A stretch of 52,980 nt of DNA, taken from Camelimonas fluminis. Its GTDB lineage: Bacteria > Pseudomonadota > Alphaproteobacteria > Rhizobiales > Beijerinckiaceae. Each line of letters opens with the position of its first letter. Positions within the stretch are counted from its first letter, which is position 1. The position numbers and the translations under genes are program-made. This document shows positions 27,892 to 36,792 of this stretch, piece by piece. Location of the stretch: positions 58,224-111,203 of the forward strand of contig NZ_BNCG01000013.1 in assembly GCF_014656355.1 (NCBI RefSeq), in the 5' to 3' direction. The notes under the pieces are model-generated. The model did no database searches and was not told the DNA's origin. It was given only the letters and a program-made list of their open reading frames with translations.

Positions 27892-28476
27892 TCATTTTTG
27901 GCCTCGGGCCACCGCGTGTTCAGGAGCGGCGACAGCGCGCGTCATGTACGACGCCGTCGCGTCGTATTTCCGCGCCGCCGCCTGCAACGCCGCGTCCGGC
28001 GAAGACGCAAAGCCGCACCGTCGCCAGAATGCCGCTGCGCCATTCACCGCCACCAGGCCAAGGCAATCAAGGCCAGCTTGCGCCGCCACCGCCGCGGCGC
28101 GGGCCACCGCCGCCCGCGCCGCGCCGGTTCCGCGCGCGACGGGCAACAGAGCCAGGTCATGCAGATAATACAGCGCCGGAAACGGCGGCAACGCGCCGAG
28201 CAGGCTGTCAAGCGCGGGCGGCGCGCCGGCGGTCCATGGGTGGGAAACCAGATACCCGCCCAAACGGCCGCCAGCATCGCCACCGGGATCGTCCCCCGCC
28301 GCTGCCGGCGTCTCCAGCACCATGCAGCCTTGCGGATACAGGCCGAGACGCTCGGCGAACACGGCGGCGTCCTCGGGGTAGTCGGGGTGAATGACGGCGG
28401 CCAGCTTCAACACCTCCGCCAGATCCCCGGCGGCCATTGCGCGCCAGGTTCCGCCGCCGGAAGCCGCCGCCGCCAT
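27892..28476 (-). CDS. GNAT-family N-acetyltransferase
   Basis: 194 residues. The C-terminal half carries the GNAT core LHDLALLPVARGTGAARAAVARAA (pyrophosphate loop R-G-T-G-A) and LVAVNGAAAFWRRCGF. The protein is unusually Ala-rich and has a Gly/Asp-rich insertion (about 60-70). The ATG lies two bases after the rpiA stop, which implies a coupled rpiA-GNAT unit; the long N-terminal extension of the open frame overlaps rpiA out of frame and is not coding. The substrate is unknown. Confidence 0.82.
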   Translation of the reverse strand: MAAAASGGGTWRAMAAGDLAEVLKLAAVIHPDYPEDAAVFAERLGLYPQGCMVLETPAAAGDDPGGDAGGRLGGYLVSHPWTAGAPPALDSLLGALPPFPALYYLHDLALLPVARGTGAARAAVARAAAVAAQAGLDCLGLVAVNGAAAFWRRCGFASSPDAALQAAARKYDATASYMTRAVAAPEHAVARGQK

Positions 28477-28478
28477 GC

Positions 28479-29174
28479 TCACACCTGCCCCAGTTCGATC
28501 AGCCCGCCTGGCGCGGCCAGCACCACGCCGGTGGCCAGGCCAATGAACAGGCCATGCTCCACCACGCCCGGGATGGCGACGAGCGCGTCGGCCAGCGCCT
28601 CCGGCTGCGGCAGAACGCCGAAGTGGCAGTCGATGATGCAATGGCCGCCATCCGTGACGAAAGTCTTGCCATCGCGCTGGCGCAGAGTCAGTTCGCCATT
28701 GCAGCCACAGCGGGCGGCGGCGGCGGCGATCTGCCGGCGGGTCACTTCCAGGCCGAACGGATTGACCTCGACGGGCAGCGGGAACTTGCCAAGCGTGGCG
28801 ACCTTCTTGCTGTCGTCAGCAATGACGATCATGCGCCGGCTAGCTGAGGCGACGATCTTCTCGCGCAGCAGGGCGCCGCCGCCGCCCTTCACCAGGCGCA
28901 GCTGTTCATCCAGTTCGTCGGCGCCGTCGACCACCAGGTCAAGCTCTGGCGTCTCGTCCAGGGTGGACATGGGAATGCCCTCGCCCTCGGCCTGGGCCTG
29001 GGTCGCTTCCGACGTGGCCACGCAGACCACTTTCAGCCCACCGCGAACCCGGTCGCCCAGCAACTCGACGAAATGTTTCGCCGTGGAGCCGGTGCCCAAC
29101 CCCAGACGCATGCCGTCGGTCACCGCCTCGAGGGCGCGCGCCGCCGCCTGGCGCTTCAGATCTTCTGAACTCAT
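28479..29174 (-). CDS. rpiA: Ribose-5-phosphate isomerase A
   Basis: 231 residues with the RpiA landmarks [42 protein letters not shown] and the [14 protein letters not shown] block. It interconverts ribose 5-phosphate and ribulose 5-phosphate in the pentose phosphate pathway. The gene lies beside a phosphoglycolate phosphatase gene a little to the right, as in other members of the order. A short palindromic repeat lies upstream. Confidence 0.96.
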   Translation of the reverse strand: MSSEDLKRQAAARALEAVTDGMRLGLGTGSTAKHFVELLGDRVRGGLKVVCVATSEATQAQAEGEGIPMSTLDETPELDLVVDGADELDEQLRLVKGGGGALLREKIVASASRRMIVIADDSKKVATLGKFPLPVEVNPFGLEVTRRQIAAAAARCGCNGELTLRQRDGKTFVTDGGHCIIDCHFGVLPQPEALADALVAIPGVVEHGLFIGLATGVVLAAPGGLIELGQV

Positions 29175-29216
29175 CCTGTCCTGTCCCGGTCGCGCCGCCT
29201 CTCGCGGCGGATTGTC

Positions 29217-29283
29217 TGGAGCAAAACGCGATCCTGCCGGACCCGGATTGCGCCAGACGCTGAAATGATGCGTTTTGCATGAC
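29217..29283 (-). repeat. Rhizobiales-type intergenic repeat
   Basis: About 65 bases bounded by GAGCAAAACGCGAT and ATGCGTTTTGCAT, which contain a perfect 9-base inverted pair (GCAAAACGC / GCGTTTTGC). It reads like a short interspersed repeat known by sight from this order, and only one copy occurs in the window. Confidence 0.5.
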
Positions 29284-29330
29284 TGACGCCTGCCCCCAAC
29301 GCGACGCGCGCCCGACGTCGCCGAAACCGC

Positions 29331-29726
29331 TTATCTGGCCTGCGGCGTGCAGACGACCTTCTCATTGAAGACGTAGCAGATGCTCATCTCGCCGGTGCGA
29401 TCGTTGATGCGGAACACGCCGCCTTCCCGCTCGTGACGTGAGGTCACCAGCCGGTAATCGCCCGGCGTCTGCGCGCCGCCGCCTTCGCCCGGTCCATAGC
29501 ACAGGGTGACGCCGACAGAACCTTCTTTCAGGCCGTACTGACAGGCGCCCATTTCGCCGGTGACGCGCTCGACGCGGTAGATGCGGTTGAGGTCGACCTG
29601 CGGCGCGGGGGCGAAATCAAAATTGCCGGCGCTTGCCGCCGTAGCGCCCAGCGCGGACACGGCCAGCGCCCCCGCAAACACCACGCGCCGCAAACCGGCT
29701 GACGCGGCGCTCTTCTTCTGCGACAT
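29331..29726 (-). CDS. Small exported protein with an internal TGEM repeat
   Basis: 131 residues. The signal peptide (to about ASA at 33) is followed by a mature part with two similar motifs: IYRVERVTGEMGACQYG (49-65) and VFRINDRTGEMSICYV (104-119). Each has a TGEM turn and a cysteine three to six residues later (C62, C117). The pattern suggests a duplicated beta-hairpin unit. The family is seen in related genomes as uncharacterised. It is probably periplasmic. It is divergent from the phosphatase gene. Confidence 0.75.
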   Translation of the reverse strand: MSQKKSAASAGLRRVVFAGALAVSALGATAASAGNFDFAPAPQVDLNRIYRVERVTGEMGACQYGLKEGSVGVTLCYGPGEGGGAQTPGDYRLVTSRHEREGGVFRINDRTGEMSICYVFNEKVVCTPQAR

Positions 29727-29845
29727 GTATCCAATCCCCGTGACAAGAAGCGACGAATCGACCGCTGGCGGACACCGACGGCGCTACTGTATCAGAGTCG
29801 CTGACGGCCATATCATGACCGGCGCAATTTCTGCCCGAACCCAGT

Positions 29846-29891
29846 TCTGCTTGCATACGAGGCTGCTTGCATACAAGCCTGCTTGATAAAG
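29846..29891 (+). repeat. 16-bp tandem repeat upstream of gph
   Basis: Two near-identical 16-base units (TCTGCTTGCATACGAG and GCTGCTTGCATACAAG) followed by a third, partial unit CCTGCTTGATAAAG. It lies about 75 bases before the phosphoglycolate phosphatase start and may mark a regulator binding array. Confidence 0.7.
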
Positions 29892-29966
29892 GCCTGAAAT
29901 CAGTGCGTCGCCGCATCCGCCAGTCAACCTGTCCGGCGGGGCGGTCCATATTCCGCAGGAGCAGAC

Positions 29967-30662
29967 ATGATCACCCCGCCGACCCTGGTGCTGGATCTGG
30001 ACGGAACCCTGGTGGACACCGCGCCGGACCTGCTGGCGACGCTGAACGCCGTGCTGGCGAGTGAGCGCCTGCCGCCCGTGAACCTCGACCAGGTGCGGGC
30101 GATGACCGGCGCCGGCGCCCGCGCCCTGCTGGAGCGCGGCATGGCGGCCGCCGGCGTGGCGGCCGCGCCTGAGCGGATGGATGCGCTGTTCGCCGCATTC
30201 ATCGACCATTACGCAGCGCATATCGCCGACCATTCGCAACTGTTTCCCGGCGCGCTGGAGTCGCTGCAACGGTTTTCCGACGCTGGCTGGCGGCTGGCTG
30301 TCTGCACAAATAAACTGGAAGGCCTGGCGCGCCTGCTGCTCGATACGCTGGAGCTGACGCCGCGCTTCGACGCCATCGCCGGCGGCGACACCTTCGCCTT
30401 CCGCAAACCGCATCCCGGCCATATCCTGGAGACCGTGCGGCTGGCCGGCGGCGATCCGGCGCTGGCGGTGATGGTGGGCGACAGCGCCGCCGACATCAAC
30501 GCCGCCCGGGCCAGCGGCGTGCCGGTTGTCGGCATGACATTTGGCTACACCGACATTCCGGTGGCCGAGCTGAACCCCGACGTTGTGCTCGACCATTTCG
30601 ACGACCTGTATGAGGCCGTCGCCGGGCTGTTGCCGGCGCGCCGCCAGGCCGCCGGGGGCTGA
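29967..30662 (+). CDS. gph: Phosphoglycolate phosphatase-like HAD hydrolase
   Basis: 231 residues, HAD subfamily IA. Motif I is DLDGTLVDT with nucleophile D10 and acid D12, motif II is VCTN, motif III K in FRKPHP, and motif IV MVGDSAADINAA. Gph hydrolyses 2-phosphoglycolate formed in DNA repair or oxygenation reactions; the length and the CAP insertion (about 20-85) fit this enzyme. Exact substrate specificity is inference. Proximity to rpiA fits the order. Confidence 0.9.
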   Translation: MITPPTLVLDLDGTLVDTAPDLLATLNAVLASERLPPVNLDQVRAMTGAGARALLERGMAAAGVAAAPERMDALFAAFIDHYAAHIADHSQLFPGALESLQRFSDAGWRLAVCTNKLEGLARLLLDTLELTPRFDAIAGGDTFAFRKPHPGHILETVRLAGGDPALAVMVGDSAADINAARASGVPVVGMTFGYTDIPVAELNPDVVLDHFDDLYEAVAGLLPARRQAAGG

Positions 30663-30841
30663 CCGGCGCACCGGGAGCGCCGCGCACGCCACCTTGCGAC
30701 GCCCTGGGAATGACGGGTTCCGGAAGACCGGGCCGCCGACGCGTTCCCGCCCGCATGCGCCAGCGCCTCTCGACAGGGCGCCGCCGGCGTGCTGTTTCTG
30801 GGCAAAGCCAGCTCAGAACGAAGCACAACGGGAGACACGCC

Positions 30842-31654
30842 ATGGACGCCGCCACCGCGCCGACGGTTCAGGAAGTTCTGTATGACGTTGACAGCCACGT
30901 CGCGACCATCACCCTCAACGCCCCGGAGCGGATGAACACCATCTCCGGCCCCATGCTGGACGAACTGACCCAGCTGCTGGTGCGCGCCAACGAGGACCCG
31001 GACGTCCGCTGCGTCATCCTCACGGGCAAGGGCCGCGCCTTCTGCGCCGGCCTCGACCTGCGCCCCAAAGGCGAGGCCGGCGCCAAGCTGATGAGCTCCG
31101 CCTCCTCGCCCACCAACCTGAACCTGCGCAACACGCCGCCCACCGTGATGCACGCCATGGACAAGCCGATCATCTGCGCGGTGAACGGCGGCGCCGCCGG
31201 CTATGGCATGGACACGGCGCTGGGCTGCGACATCCGCATCATGGCGAAATCGGCCAAGCTGGCGGCGGCCTTCACCCGGCGCGGCGTGGTGCCGGAATCG
31301 GGCGGCACCTGGTTTCTGCCGCGCATGATCGGCTGGTCGAAAGCGGCGGAGCTGATCTTCACCGGGCGCACGCTTTCGGCTGACGAATCGGTTGAATGGG
31401 GCCTCGCCTCTTATGTGGTCGAGGACGACCAGCTAATGGCGAAAGCCCGCGAACTGGCGCTGGATATCGCCAGCAACGCCCCGCTCGCCGTGCAGGCCTC
31501 CAAGCGCATGATGCGCATGGGTCTTTCCGAGCAGTTCAATGACCACGTGCACCACGTGTTCCTGCAATTGCTGCCGCTGTTCAAATCGGAAGACGCGGCG
31601 GAAGGCATGACGGCCTTCATGGAAAAACGCCCCGCAGTGTTCAAAGGCCGCTGA
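30842..31654 (+). CDS. Enoyl-CoA hydratase/isomerase family protein
   Basis: 270 residues of the crotonase fold: the oxyanion-hole segment GRAFCAGLDLRPKG (binding CoA), AVNGGAAGYGMDTALGCDIRI and the catalytic-region GVVPESGGTWFLPRMIGW. The Glu of VPESGG matches one of the two hydratase glutamates. It probably acts on an acyl-CoA in fatty acid or aromatic breakdown. GGGAG precedes the ATG. A gene for an orphan ABC binding protein follows after about 260 bases, so a shared catabolic role is possible but unproven. Confidence 0.9.
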   Translation: MDAATAPTVQEVLYDVDSHVATITLNAPERMNTISGPMLDELTQLLVRANEDPDVRCVILTGKGRAFCAGLDLRPKGEAGAKLMSSASSPTNLNLRNTPPTVMHAMDKPIICAVNGGAAGYGMDTALGCDIRIMAKSAKLAAAFTRRGVVPESGGTWFLPRMIGWSKAAELIFTGRTLSADESVEWGLASYVVEDDQLMAKARELALDIASNAPLAVQASKRMMRMGLSEQFNDHVHHVFLQLLPLFKSEDAAEGMTAFMEKRPAVFKGR

Positions 31655-31913
31655 GGTTCGGACAACGTCTGGAACTTGCCCGCCGGCAATGACGCTCCAC
31701 AGGCAGGGCCCAAAAGTGAGGCGGCCATTGACGGCGGGCGCCGCCCCGGGCCAACCTCGCTCCAAACAAATGCGCACATGGATGTGACTGCGACGGCGCG
31801 ACCGGCGATCTCCGCAACGGAGCATCGCAGCCGTGCTGCGCGCATCCATGCCCACAATGAATACGAAAAGACGGCGGCCTGCCCCAGGCGACCGCCGGCC
31901 GGGGAGGAAACCC

Positions 31914-33113
31914 ATGAAACACCTGCTGAAAGCCGGCGTCGCCGCGCTTGCGCTGATCGCCTGCGTCGCGGCGGCCCAGGCTGAAACCATCCGCATCGGC
32001 GTGCTCACCGACATTGCCGGCCCGCTCTCCGACGCCCAGGGGCCGGGATCGGTGGAAGCTGCGCGAATGGCGGTGGAAGACTTTGGCGGCAAGCTGCTGG
32101 GCGAGAAGGTCGAGGTCATCGGCGCCGATCACCAGAACAAGGCCGACATCGGCGCCGCCATCGCCCGCGACTGGTACGACACCCGCAACGTGCGGATGAT
32201 CATGGATCTTGGCAGTTCCGCCGTGGCCATTGCCGTGCAGAACATCGCCAAGGACAAGAATCGCCTCTCCGTCGCCACCGGCGCCGCCAGCAGCGAGCTC
32301 ACCAACAAGCATTGCAACGCCAACGCCATCCAGTGGGGCTATGACACCTACCAGTTCGCCAAGGGCATCACCGGCCCGGTGGTGAAGTCCGGCGGCGACA
32401 AATGGTTCTTCATCTCGGCCGACTACGCCTTCGGCCATGCGCTGGAGAACGACACCCGCAAGAACGTGGAGGCCATGGGCGGCAAGGTGCTGGGCTCGGT
32501 GCGCCACCCGATCAACAATCTCGACTTCTCCTCCTTCCTGATGCAGGCCAAGAACTCCGGCGCCAATGTCATCGCCATCGCCAGCGCCATCGCCGACCAG
32601 CAGAACGCGCTGAAGCAGGGCCAGGAGTTCGGCATTTTCGACGACAAGACCAAGGCGGCGGCCATGGCGCTGCTGCTCTCCGACGTGCATTCGGTGGGCC
32701 TGAAGGCGTCGCAGAACACCACGGTGTCGTCGATTTTCTATTGGGACGCGGATGATGAGAGCCGCGCCTTCTCCGAGCGTTACGCCAAAAAGATGGGCCG
32801 CCCGCCGTCCGAGACGCAGGCCATGAACTACAGCGGCACGCTGGCCTGGCTGCGCGCGGCGGAAGCGGCGAAATCCGTGGAAACCGACAAGGTGCTGGCG
32901 CAACTGCGCAGCGGCCCGATCAAGGCGCCCTTCATCAGGAACGGCGAACTGCGCGCCGACGGCAAGCTGGTCCGCGATATCTGGCTGATGAAGGTGAAAG
33001 CCCCTGAAGCCTCGAAGAAGCCGTGGGATTATCTGGAGATCACCGGCACGATCGCCGGCAAGGACGCGTTCCGGCCGGTTTCGGAGTCCGAGTGCAAGTT
33101 GCTGAAGGGGTGA
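31914..33113 (+). CDS. ABC transporter substrate-binding protein, LivK type, paralogue 2
   Basis: 399 residues with a signal peptide (MKHLLKAGVAALALIACVAAAQA, then ETIR) and the same landmarks as the protein at 10726: DHQNKADIGAAIARDWYD, FFISADYAFGHAL and SVRHPINNLDFSSFLMQAK. GGGGAGGAAA precedes the ATG. The ligand is unknown. It is followed on the same strand by a third paralogue, and no permease or ATPase gene is adjacent, so these proteins must pair with a transporter encoded elsewhere or act as sensors. Confidence 0.93.
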   Translation: MKHLLKAGVAALALIACVAAAQAETIRIGVLTDIAGPLSDAQGPGSVEAARMAVEDFGGKLLGEKVEVIGADHQNKADIGAAIARDWYDTRNVRMIMDLGSSAVAIAVQNIAKDKNRLSVATGAASSELTNKHCNANAIQWGYDTYQFAKGITGPVVKSGGDKWFFISADYAFGHALENDTRKNVEAMGGKVLGSVRHPINNLDFSSFLMQAKNSGANVIAIASAIADQQNALKQGQEFGIFDDKTKAAAMALLLSDVHSVGLKASQNTTVSSIFYWDADDESRAFSERYAKKMGRPPSETQAMNYSGTLAWLRAAEAAKSVETDKVLAQLRSGPIKAPFIRNGELRADGKLVRDIWLMKVKAPEASKKPWDYLEITGTIAGKDAFRPVSESECKLLKG

Positions 33114-33379
33114 AGAACTGACGTTCACCAGACCAGACGCCCGGCTCACCGCCGGGCGTCCGCGTCACGTTCTTGTATATACCCAATTCTTCCAGATATG
33201 ACCTGAAGCCAATAGACACAAAATCTGCAAACACACCTGAATACCCGGATAATATACTGCTCATATTTTATACGAAAGTATAATATTCATTCAAATACAT
33301 CTCCACGCAATCACATTGCGACCCCCTGCCATATCCGCCATGATCCGTCCGGAACCAGAACAAACGGTCCGGAGGAAAC

Positions 33380-34636
33380 ATGACCACTATCCGCAAGGCG
33401 TTTGCCTCTGCGCTGTTTGGCGCGACGGCTGTTGGGGCAATGGCAATTGGCGCAACGACACTTGGGGCGGCGCTTGCCGCGCCAGCGGCGGCGCAGACCG
33501 CTGACAGGCCAGTGAAGATCGGCATGATGGGCGACCTGGCGTCGGTGTATTCAGACATCGGCGGCAAGGGCGGCATTGAAGCCATCAAGATGGCCATTGA
33601 GGACTTCGGCGGCGAAGTGCTCGGCAAGAAAATCGAGTTCGTCGCGGCCGACAGCCTCAACAAGCCGGACCAGGCCTCCGCCATTGCCCGCCAGTGGTAC
33701 GACAATGACGGCGTCGACGTCATTCTCGACCTGCCAACCTCGGCCACCGCGCTGGCCACCATGCAGATCGCCAATGATCGCAAAAAGGTCGTGATGGTGA
33801 CGGGCGCCGGCAGTTCCGACATCACCGGCAAGCACTGCTCGCCCTACACCGCTCACTGGACCTGGGACACTTACGCCAACGGCAAGACCGTGGGTCAGGC
33901 GATTGTGAAGGAAGGTGGCGACACCTGGTTCTTCATCACCGCGGATTATGTGTTCGGCCACTCGCTGGAGCGCGACACCAGCGAGTTCGTCAAGGCAGCC
34001 GGCGGCAAGGTGCTGGGCAGCGCCAGACACCCACTCAACAACCAGGACTTCTCTTCGTTCCTGCTGCAGGCGCAGAACTCGAAGGCGAAGATCGTTGGCC
34101 TGGCCAACGGCGGCGGCGACACCATCAACTCCATCAAGCAGGCGGCTGAATTCGGCCTGGGACAGAGCGGCCAGAAACTGGCCGGCCTGGTCATGTTTAT
34201 TTCCGACATTCACAGCCTCGGCCTGAAGACGGCGCAGGGCCTGGTGATCACCGAGGCCTGGTACTGGGACAAGGACGAGAAGACCCGGGAGTTCGCCAAC
34301 CGTTTCTTCAAGCGCACAGGCCGCATGCCGACCATGAACCAGGCCGCGAACTGGAGCGCCGCCACCCATTACCTCAAGGCGGTGAAGGCCGTGGGCTCCA
34401 CCGACGCTGACAAGGTGATGGCGAAGATGCGCGAGACCCCGGTGAAGGACATGTTCACCGACAATGGCGTGCTGCGCCAGGATGGCCGCATGGTGCACTC
34501 CATGCTGCTGCTGGAAGTGAAAAAGCCGGAAGAATCGAAGAAGCCCTGGGACTACTACAAGATCATTGCCGAAGTGCCCGGCGACCAGGCTTTCCGCTCC
34601 CTCAAGGATGGCGGCTGCCCGTTGGTCAAGCAGTAA
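33380..34636 (+). CDS. ABC transporter substrate-binding protein, LivK type, paralogue 3
   Basis: 418 residues; a longer signal region (about 38 residues ending AAPAAAQ) precedes the mature VKIGMMGDL start. Shared motifs with its neighbours include DQASAIARQWYDNDGV, FFITADYVFGHSLERD and ARHPLNNQDFSSFLLQAQ. GGAGGAAAC is the ribosome site. It differs enough from the protein encoded directly upstream to suggest an old tandem duplication. The upstream 260 bases are AT-rich. The ligand is unknown. Confidence 0.93.
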   Translation: MTTIRKAFASALFGATAVGAMAIGATTLGAALAAPAAAQTADRPVKIGMMGDLASVYSDIGGKGGIEAIKMAIEDFGGEVLGKKIEFVAADSLNKPDQASAIARQWYDNDGVDVILDLPTSATALATMQIANDRKKVVMVTGAGSSDITGKHCSPYTAHWTWDTYANGKTVGQAIVKEGGDTWFFITADYVFGHSLERDTSEFVKAAGGKVLGSARHPLNNQDFSSFLLQAQNSKAKIVGLANGGGDTINSIKQAAEFGLGQSGQKLAGLVMFISDIHSLGLKTAQGLVITEAWYWDKDEKTREFANRFFKRTGRMPTMNQAANWSAATHYLKAVKAVGSTDADKVMAKMRETPVKDMFTDNGVLRQDGRMVHSMLLLEVKKPEESKKPWDYYKIIAEVPGDQAFRSLKDGGCPLVKQ

Positions 34637-34802
34637 CGTCAGGATTGTTTCCGGCGGGGCGGACGCCGCTTCGCCGGAAACATCCGCAGCCACCTCACGA
34701 CAAAGCTCCCGGCCAACCAGGAGCGTTCCGCAGCATGCCAGCCATACGCAAGAGCGGCCAATGTCCGCCGCGCGTTGATGTCTGGTTGAATTTTCAGGAA
34801 GA

Positions 34803-34877
34803 TGGTGGGCGGTACTGGGATTGAACCAGTGACCCCACGCGTGTGAAGCGTGTGCTCTCCCGCTGAGCTAACCGCCC
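34803..34877 (-). tRNA. tRNA-Val (anticodon CAC)
   Basis: 75 bases including an encoded CCA end. The acceptor GGGCGGT/ACCGCCC, D stem GCTC/GAGC, anticodon stem CACGC/GCGTG around TTCACAC, and T stem with GGTTCAATCC are complete. The loop places CAC as the anticodon, reading the valine codon GTG, frequent in this GC-rich genome. Confidence 0.95.
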
Positions 34878-35186
34878 TAACCGGTTGCGACGCATGACGT
34901 CGCCGGGAATGCGCCACTCATAGGCGCCGCCGCGGACGTCGTCAAGCGCCCCCCTCGCCGTCATGCACAGTTTCCCCGAAGACCTCTTCAGGCCGCCCAC
35001 CGCCGCCCACGGCAACTGTTGCCTATGGATCACGCCCCCCTGGCAATCGCCCCTTCCGGCGCCCCGCCGCATTGCCTGTTAACCCCACCTTGAGCATTTT
35101 GTCGCAAACAAGGGAACATTGCGCCAGTTCGGCGTATTTCCCGATATGTAACGTCACATTTCACCCCAGGTTTCCCGGACGAGGCA

Positions 35187-35774
35187 ATGATGCGTCGCTT
35201 GACTTTCGGTATGGTCGGTCTGTTGGCAGGACTGGCGTCGTTCGCGCCGTCTGCATTTGCCTATCCCGAGATCGATCCGCTCACCCGCCAGCCGCTCGTC
35301 TATGATGCTCCCAACTTCAGGGCGAAAGCGACGAATATCCCGCGCACGGTCGTGGAATATTCTGGCAAATACGCGCCTGGCACCGTCGTCATTTCGACCT
35401 CCGAGCGGCGGCTGTATTTCGTGCTGCCGGACGGCAAGGCCATCCGCTATGGCATCGGCGTCGGTCGCGAGGGCTTCTCGTGGGCGGGCTCCGAGCGCGT
35501 CACCATGAAGCGTGAATGGCCGACGTGGACGCCCCCCGCCTCCATGCTGAAGCGACGCCCTGACCTGCCGCGTTTCATGCCCGGCGGCGAAGACAATCCG
35601 ATGGGCGCGCGCGCGCTGTATCTCGGCAACACGCTTTATCGCATCCATGGCTCCAACGAGCCGGAAACGATTGGCCAGGCGGTCTCGTCCGGCTGCATCC
35701 GGATGATGAATGAGGACGTGATCGACCTTTACGCCCGCGTGCCGGTCGGCACGCGCGTGGTGGTGGTGCGTTAA
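35187..35774 (+). CDS. L,D-transpeptidase (YkuD family)
   Basis: 195 residues. A signal segment (about 1-25, ending SAFA) precedes the YkuD catalytic domain. The active-site block HGSNEPETIGQAVSSGCIRM places H154 and the nucleophile C170; the strand ERRLYFVLPDGKAIRYGIGVGREG is typical. Such enzymes make 3-3 cross-links or attach lipoprotein to peptidoglycan in the periplasm. The start is 35187 or 35190. A strong terminator follows. Confidence 0.93.
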   Translation: MMRRLTFGMVGLLAGLASFAPSAFAYPEIDPLTRQPLVYDAPNFRAKATNIPRTVVEYSGKYAPGTVVISTSERRLYFVLPDGKAIRYGIGVGREGFSWAGSERVTMKREWPTWTPPASMLKRRPDLPRFMPGGEDNPMGARALYLGNTLYRIHGSNEPETIGQAVSSGCIRMMNEDVIDLYARVPVGTRVVVVR

Positions 35775-35808
35775 GGCGAGTTGCCGCCGCGACATCAAGA
35801 AGAATGAA

Positions 35809-35836
35809 AAGGGCCGGAGTTTCCGGCCCTTTTTTA
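35809..35836 (+). terminator. Rho-independent terminator
   Basis: AGGGCCGGA / TCCGGCCCT stem with a three-base loop followed by TTTTTATTTT, 35 bases beyond the transpeptidase stop. Confidence 0.93.
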
Positions 35837-35953
35837 TTTTATGCGTCAATCACAGCGCATTCCGCCGATGCAGCCTGCCCGGCCGGGGCAGCGACATCCG
35901 GCTCCAGCGAAAAGCGGAGCCCGTCGCAGCGGGAAATCTGCGACCCTCCTGAT

Positions 35954-36376
35954 TTAACGCCCCTTCTTCAGGAAACCCGGGCTCGCCTTTCCCGGAAATG
36001 CCTGGCGACTCATGCCCTTGTGCGCGAGCTCAGCCAGGTACTCGCCCCACATGGCCTCCTGCCTGGTGACCATGCTGCGGAGCAGGCGCCAGCCATACAG
36101 GCCGGTGTCATGGCCATCATCGAAAACAATGCGCACGGCGTAATTGCCGATCGGCTCCAGCGCGGTGATGCGCACGCCTTGCTTGCCGCCAACGGTTTTG
36201 CGATCGGCGGCGCCATGGCCTCTCACCTCCGCCGACGGGCTCCAGACCCGCAAAAATTCGGCTGACAGTTCGCCGCTCACGCCATCGGTGAAGGTAATGA
36301 CCAGCCCATCCTTGCCAGAGCGCAACCGGAGTTCCTCCGGCCATGCCCCATCATCCCCAGCGTCATGTCCGCCCAT
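35954..36376 (-). CDS. DUF971 domain-containing protein
   Basis: 140 residues. The DUF971 domain (about 15-115, related to the N-terminal region of gamma-butyrobetaine hydroxylase) shows SAEFLRVWSPSAEVRGHG, EPIGNYAVRIVFDDGHDTGLYGW and the terminal helix. Proteins with this domain alone are often linked to iron-sulfur assembly; that role is uncertain here. GGAGAGGAC precedes the ATG. The Lys-rich C-terminus (about 120-140) extends past the domain. Confidence 0.9.
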   Translation of the reverse strand: MGGHDAGDDGAWPEELRLRSGKDGLVITFTDGVSGELSAEFLRVWSPSAEVRGHGAADRKTVGGKQGVRITALEPIGNYAVRIVFDDGHDTGLYGWRLLRSMVTRQEAMWGEYLAELAHKGMSRQAFPGKASPGFLKKGR

Positions 36377-36636
36377 GCTGTCCTCTCCGGGGCGCTTTCC
36401 AGCGAACGCCCAGCCATGCCCGAAAGCCCTGACCGGGCCGCGCGTCAAGCGCATTCAGTCCGGGCGCATTCAATTCATGTCCATTCAATCATGCAGCCCA
36501 CGCTGCATTCCAGCGTGATGAAGCCACACCCGGGCAACCTTTCGCGCAAGATCACAGCTGCAGCGCCGCCGGCGCCCAATGCACGGCCAGCAGGCGGCAC
36601 ATTCTGCTGTTCCGCCCAAATGTCCCCGGAAAAAGC

Positions 36637-36664
36637 AAAACGCCAGCCGAAAGGCTGGCGCTCT
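36637..36664 (-). terminator. Rho-independent terminator of the TRAP binding-protein gene
   Basis: CGCCAGCC / GGCTGGCG stem with a GAAA/TTTC loop; on the minus strand it is followed by TTTTGCTTTTT. It lies about 130 bases downstream of the TRAP gene stop. Confidence 0.75.
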
Positions 36665-36792
36665 TCCTTCTCAGCTCTCTCCCCCGGCGGCTGCGCAAGG
36701 TCGACGCCGGCCGGTCAGGACGCTTCCGGTGAAACCTCACTCACTGGAAACCTCCCGCCCCGTTGACCGGGCGCGCTGCCGGCGCGAAAGCA

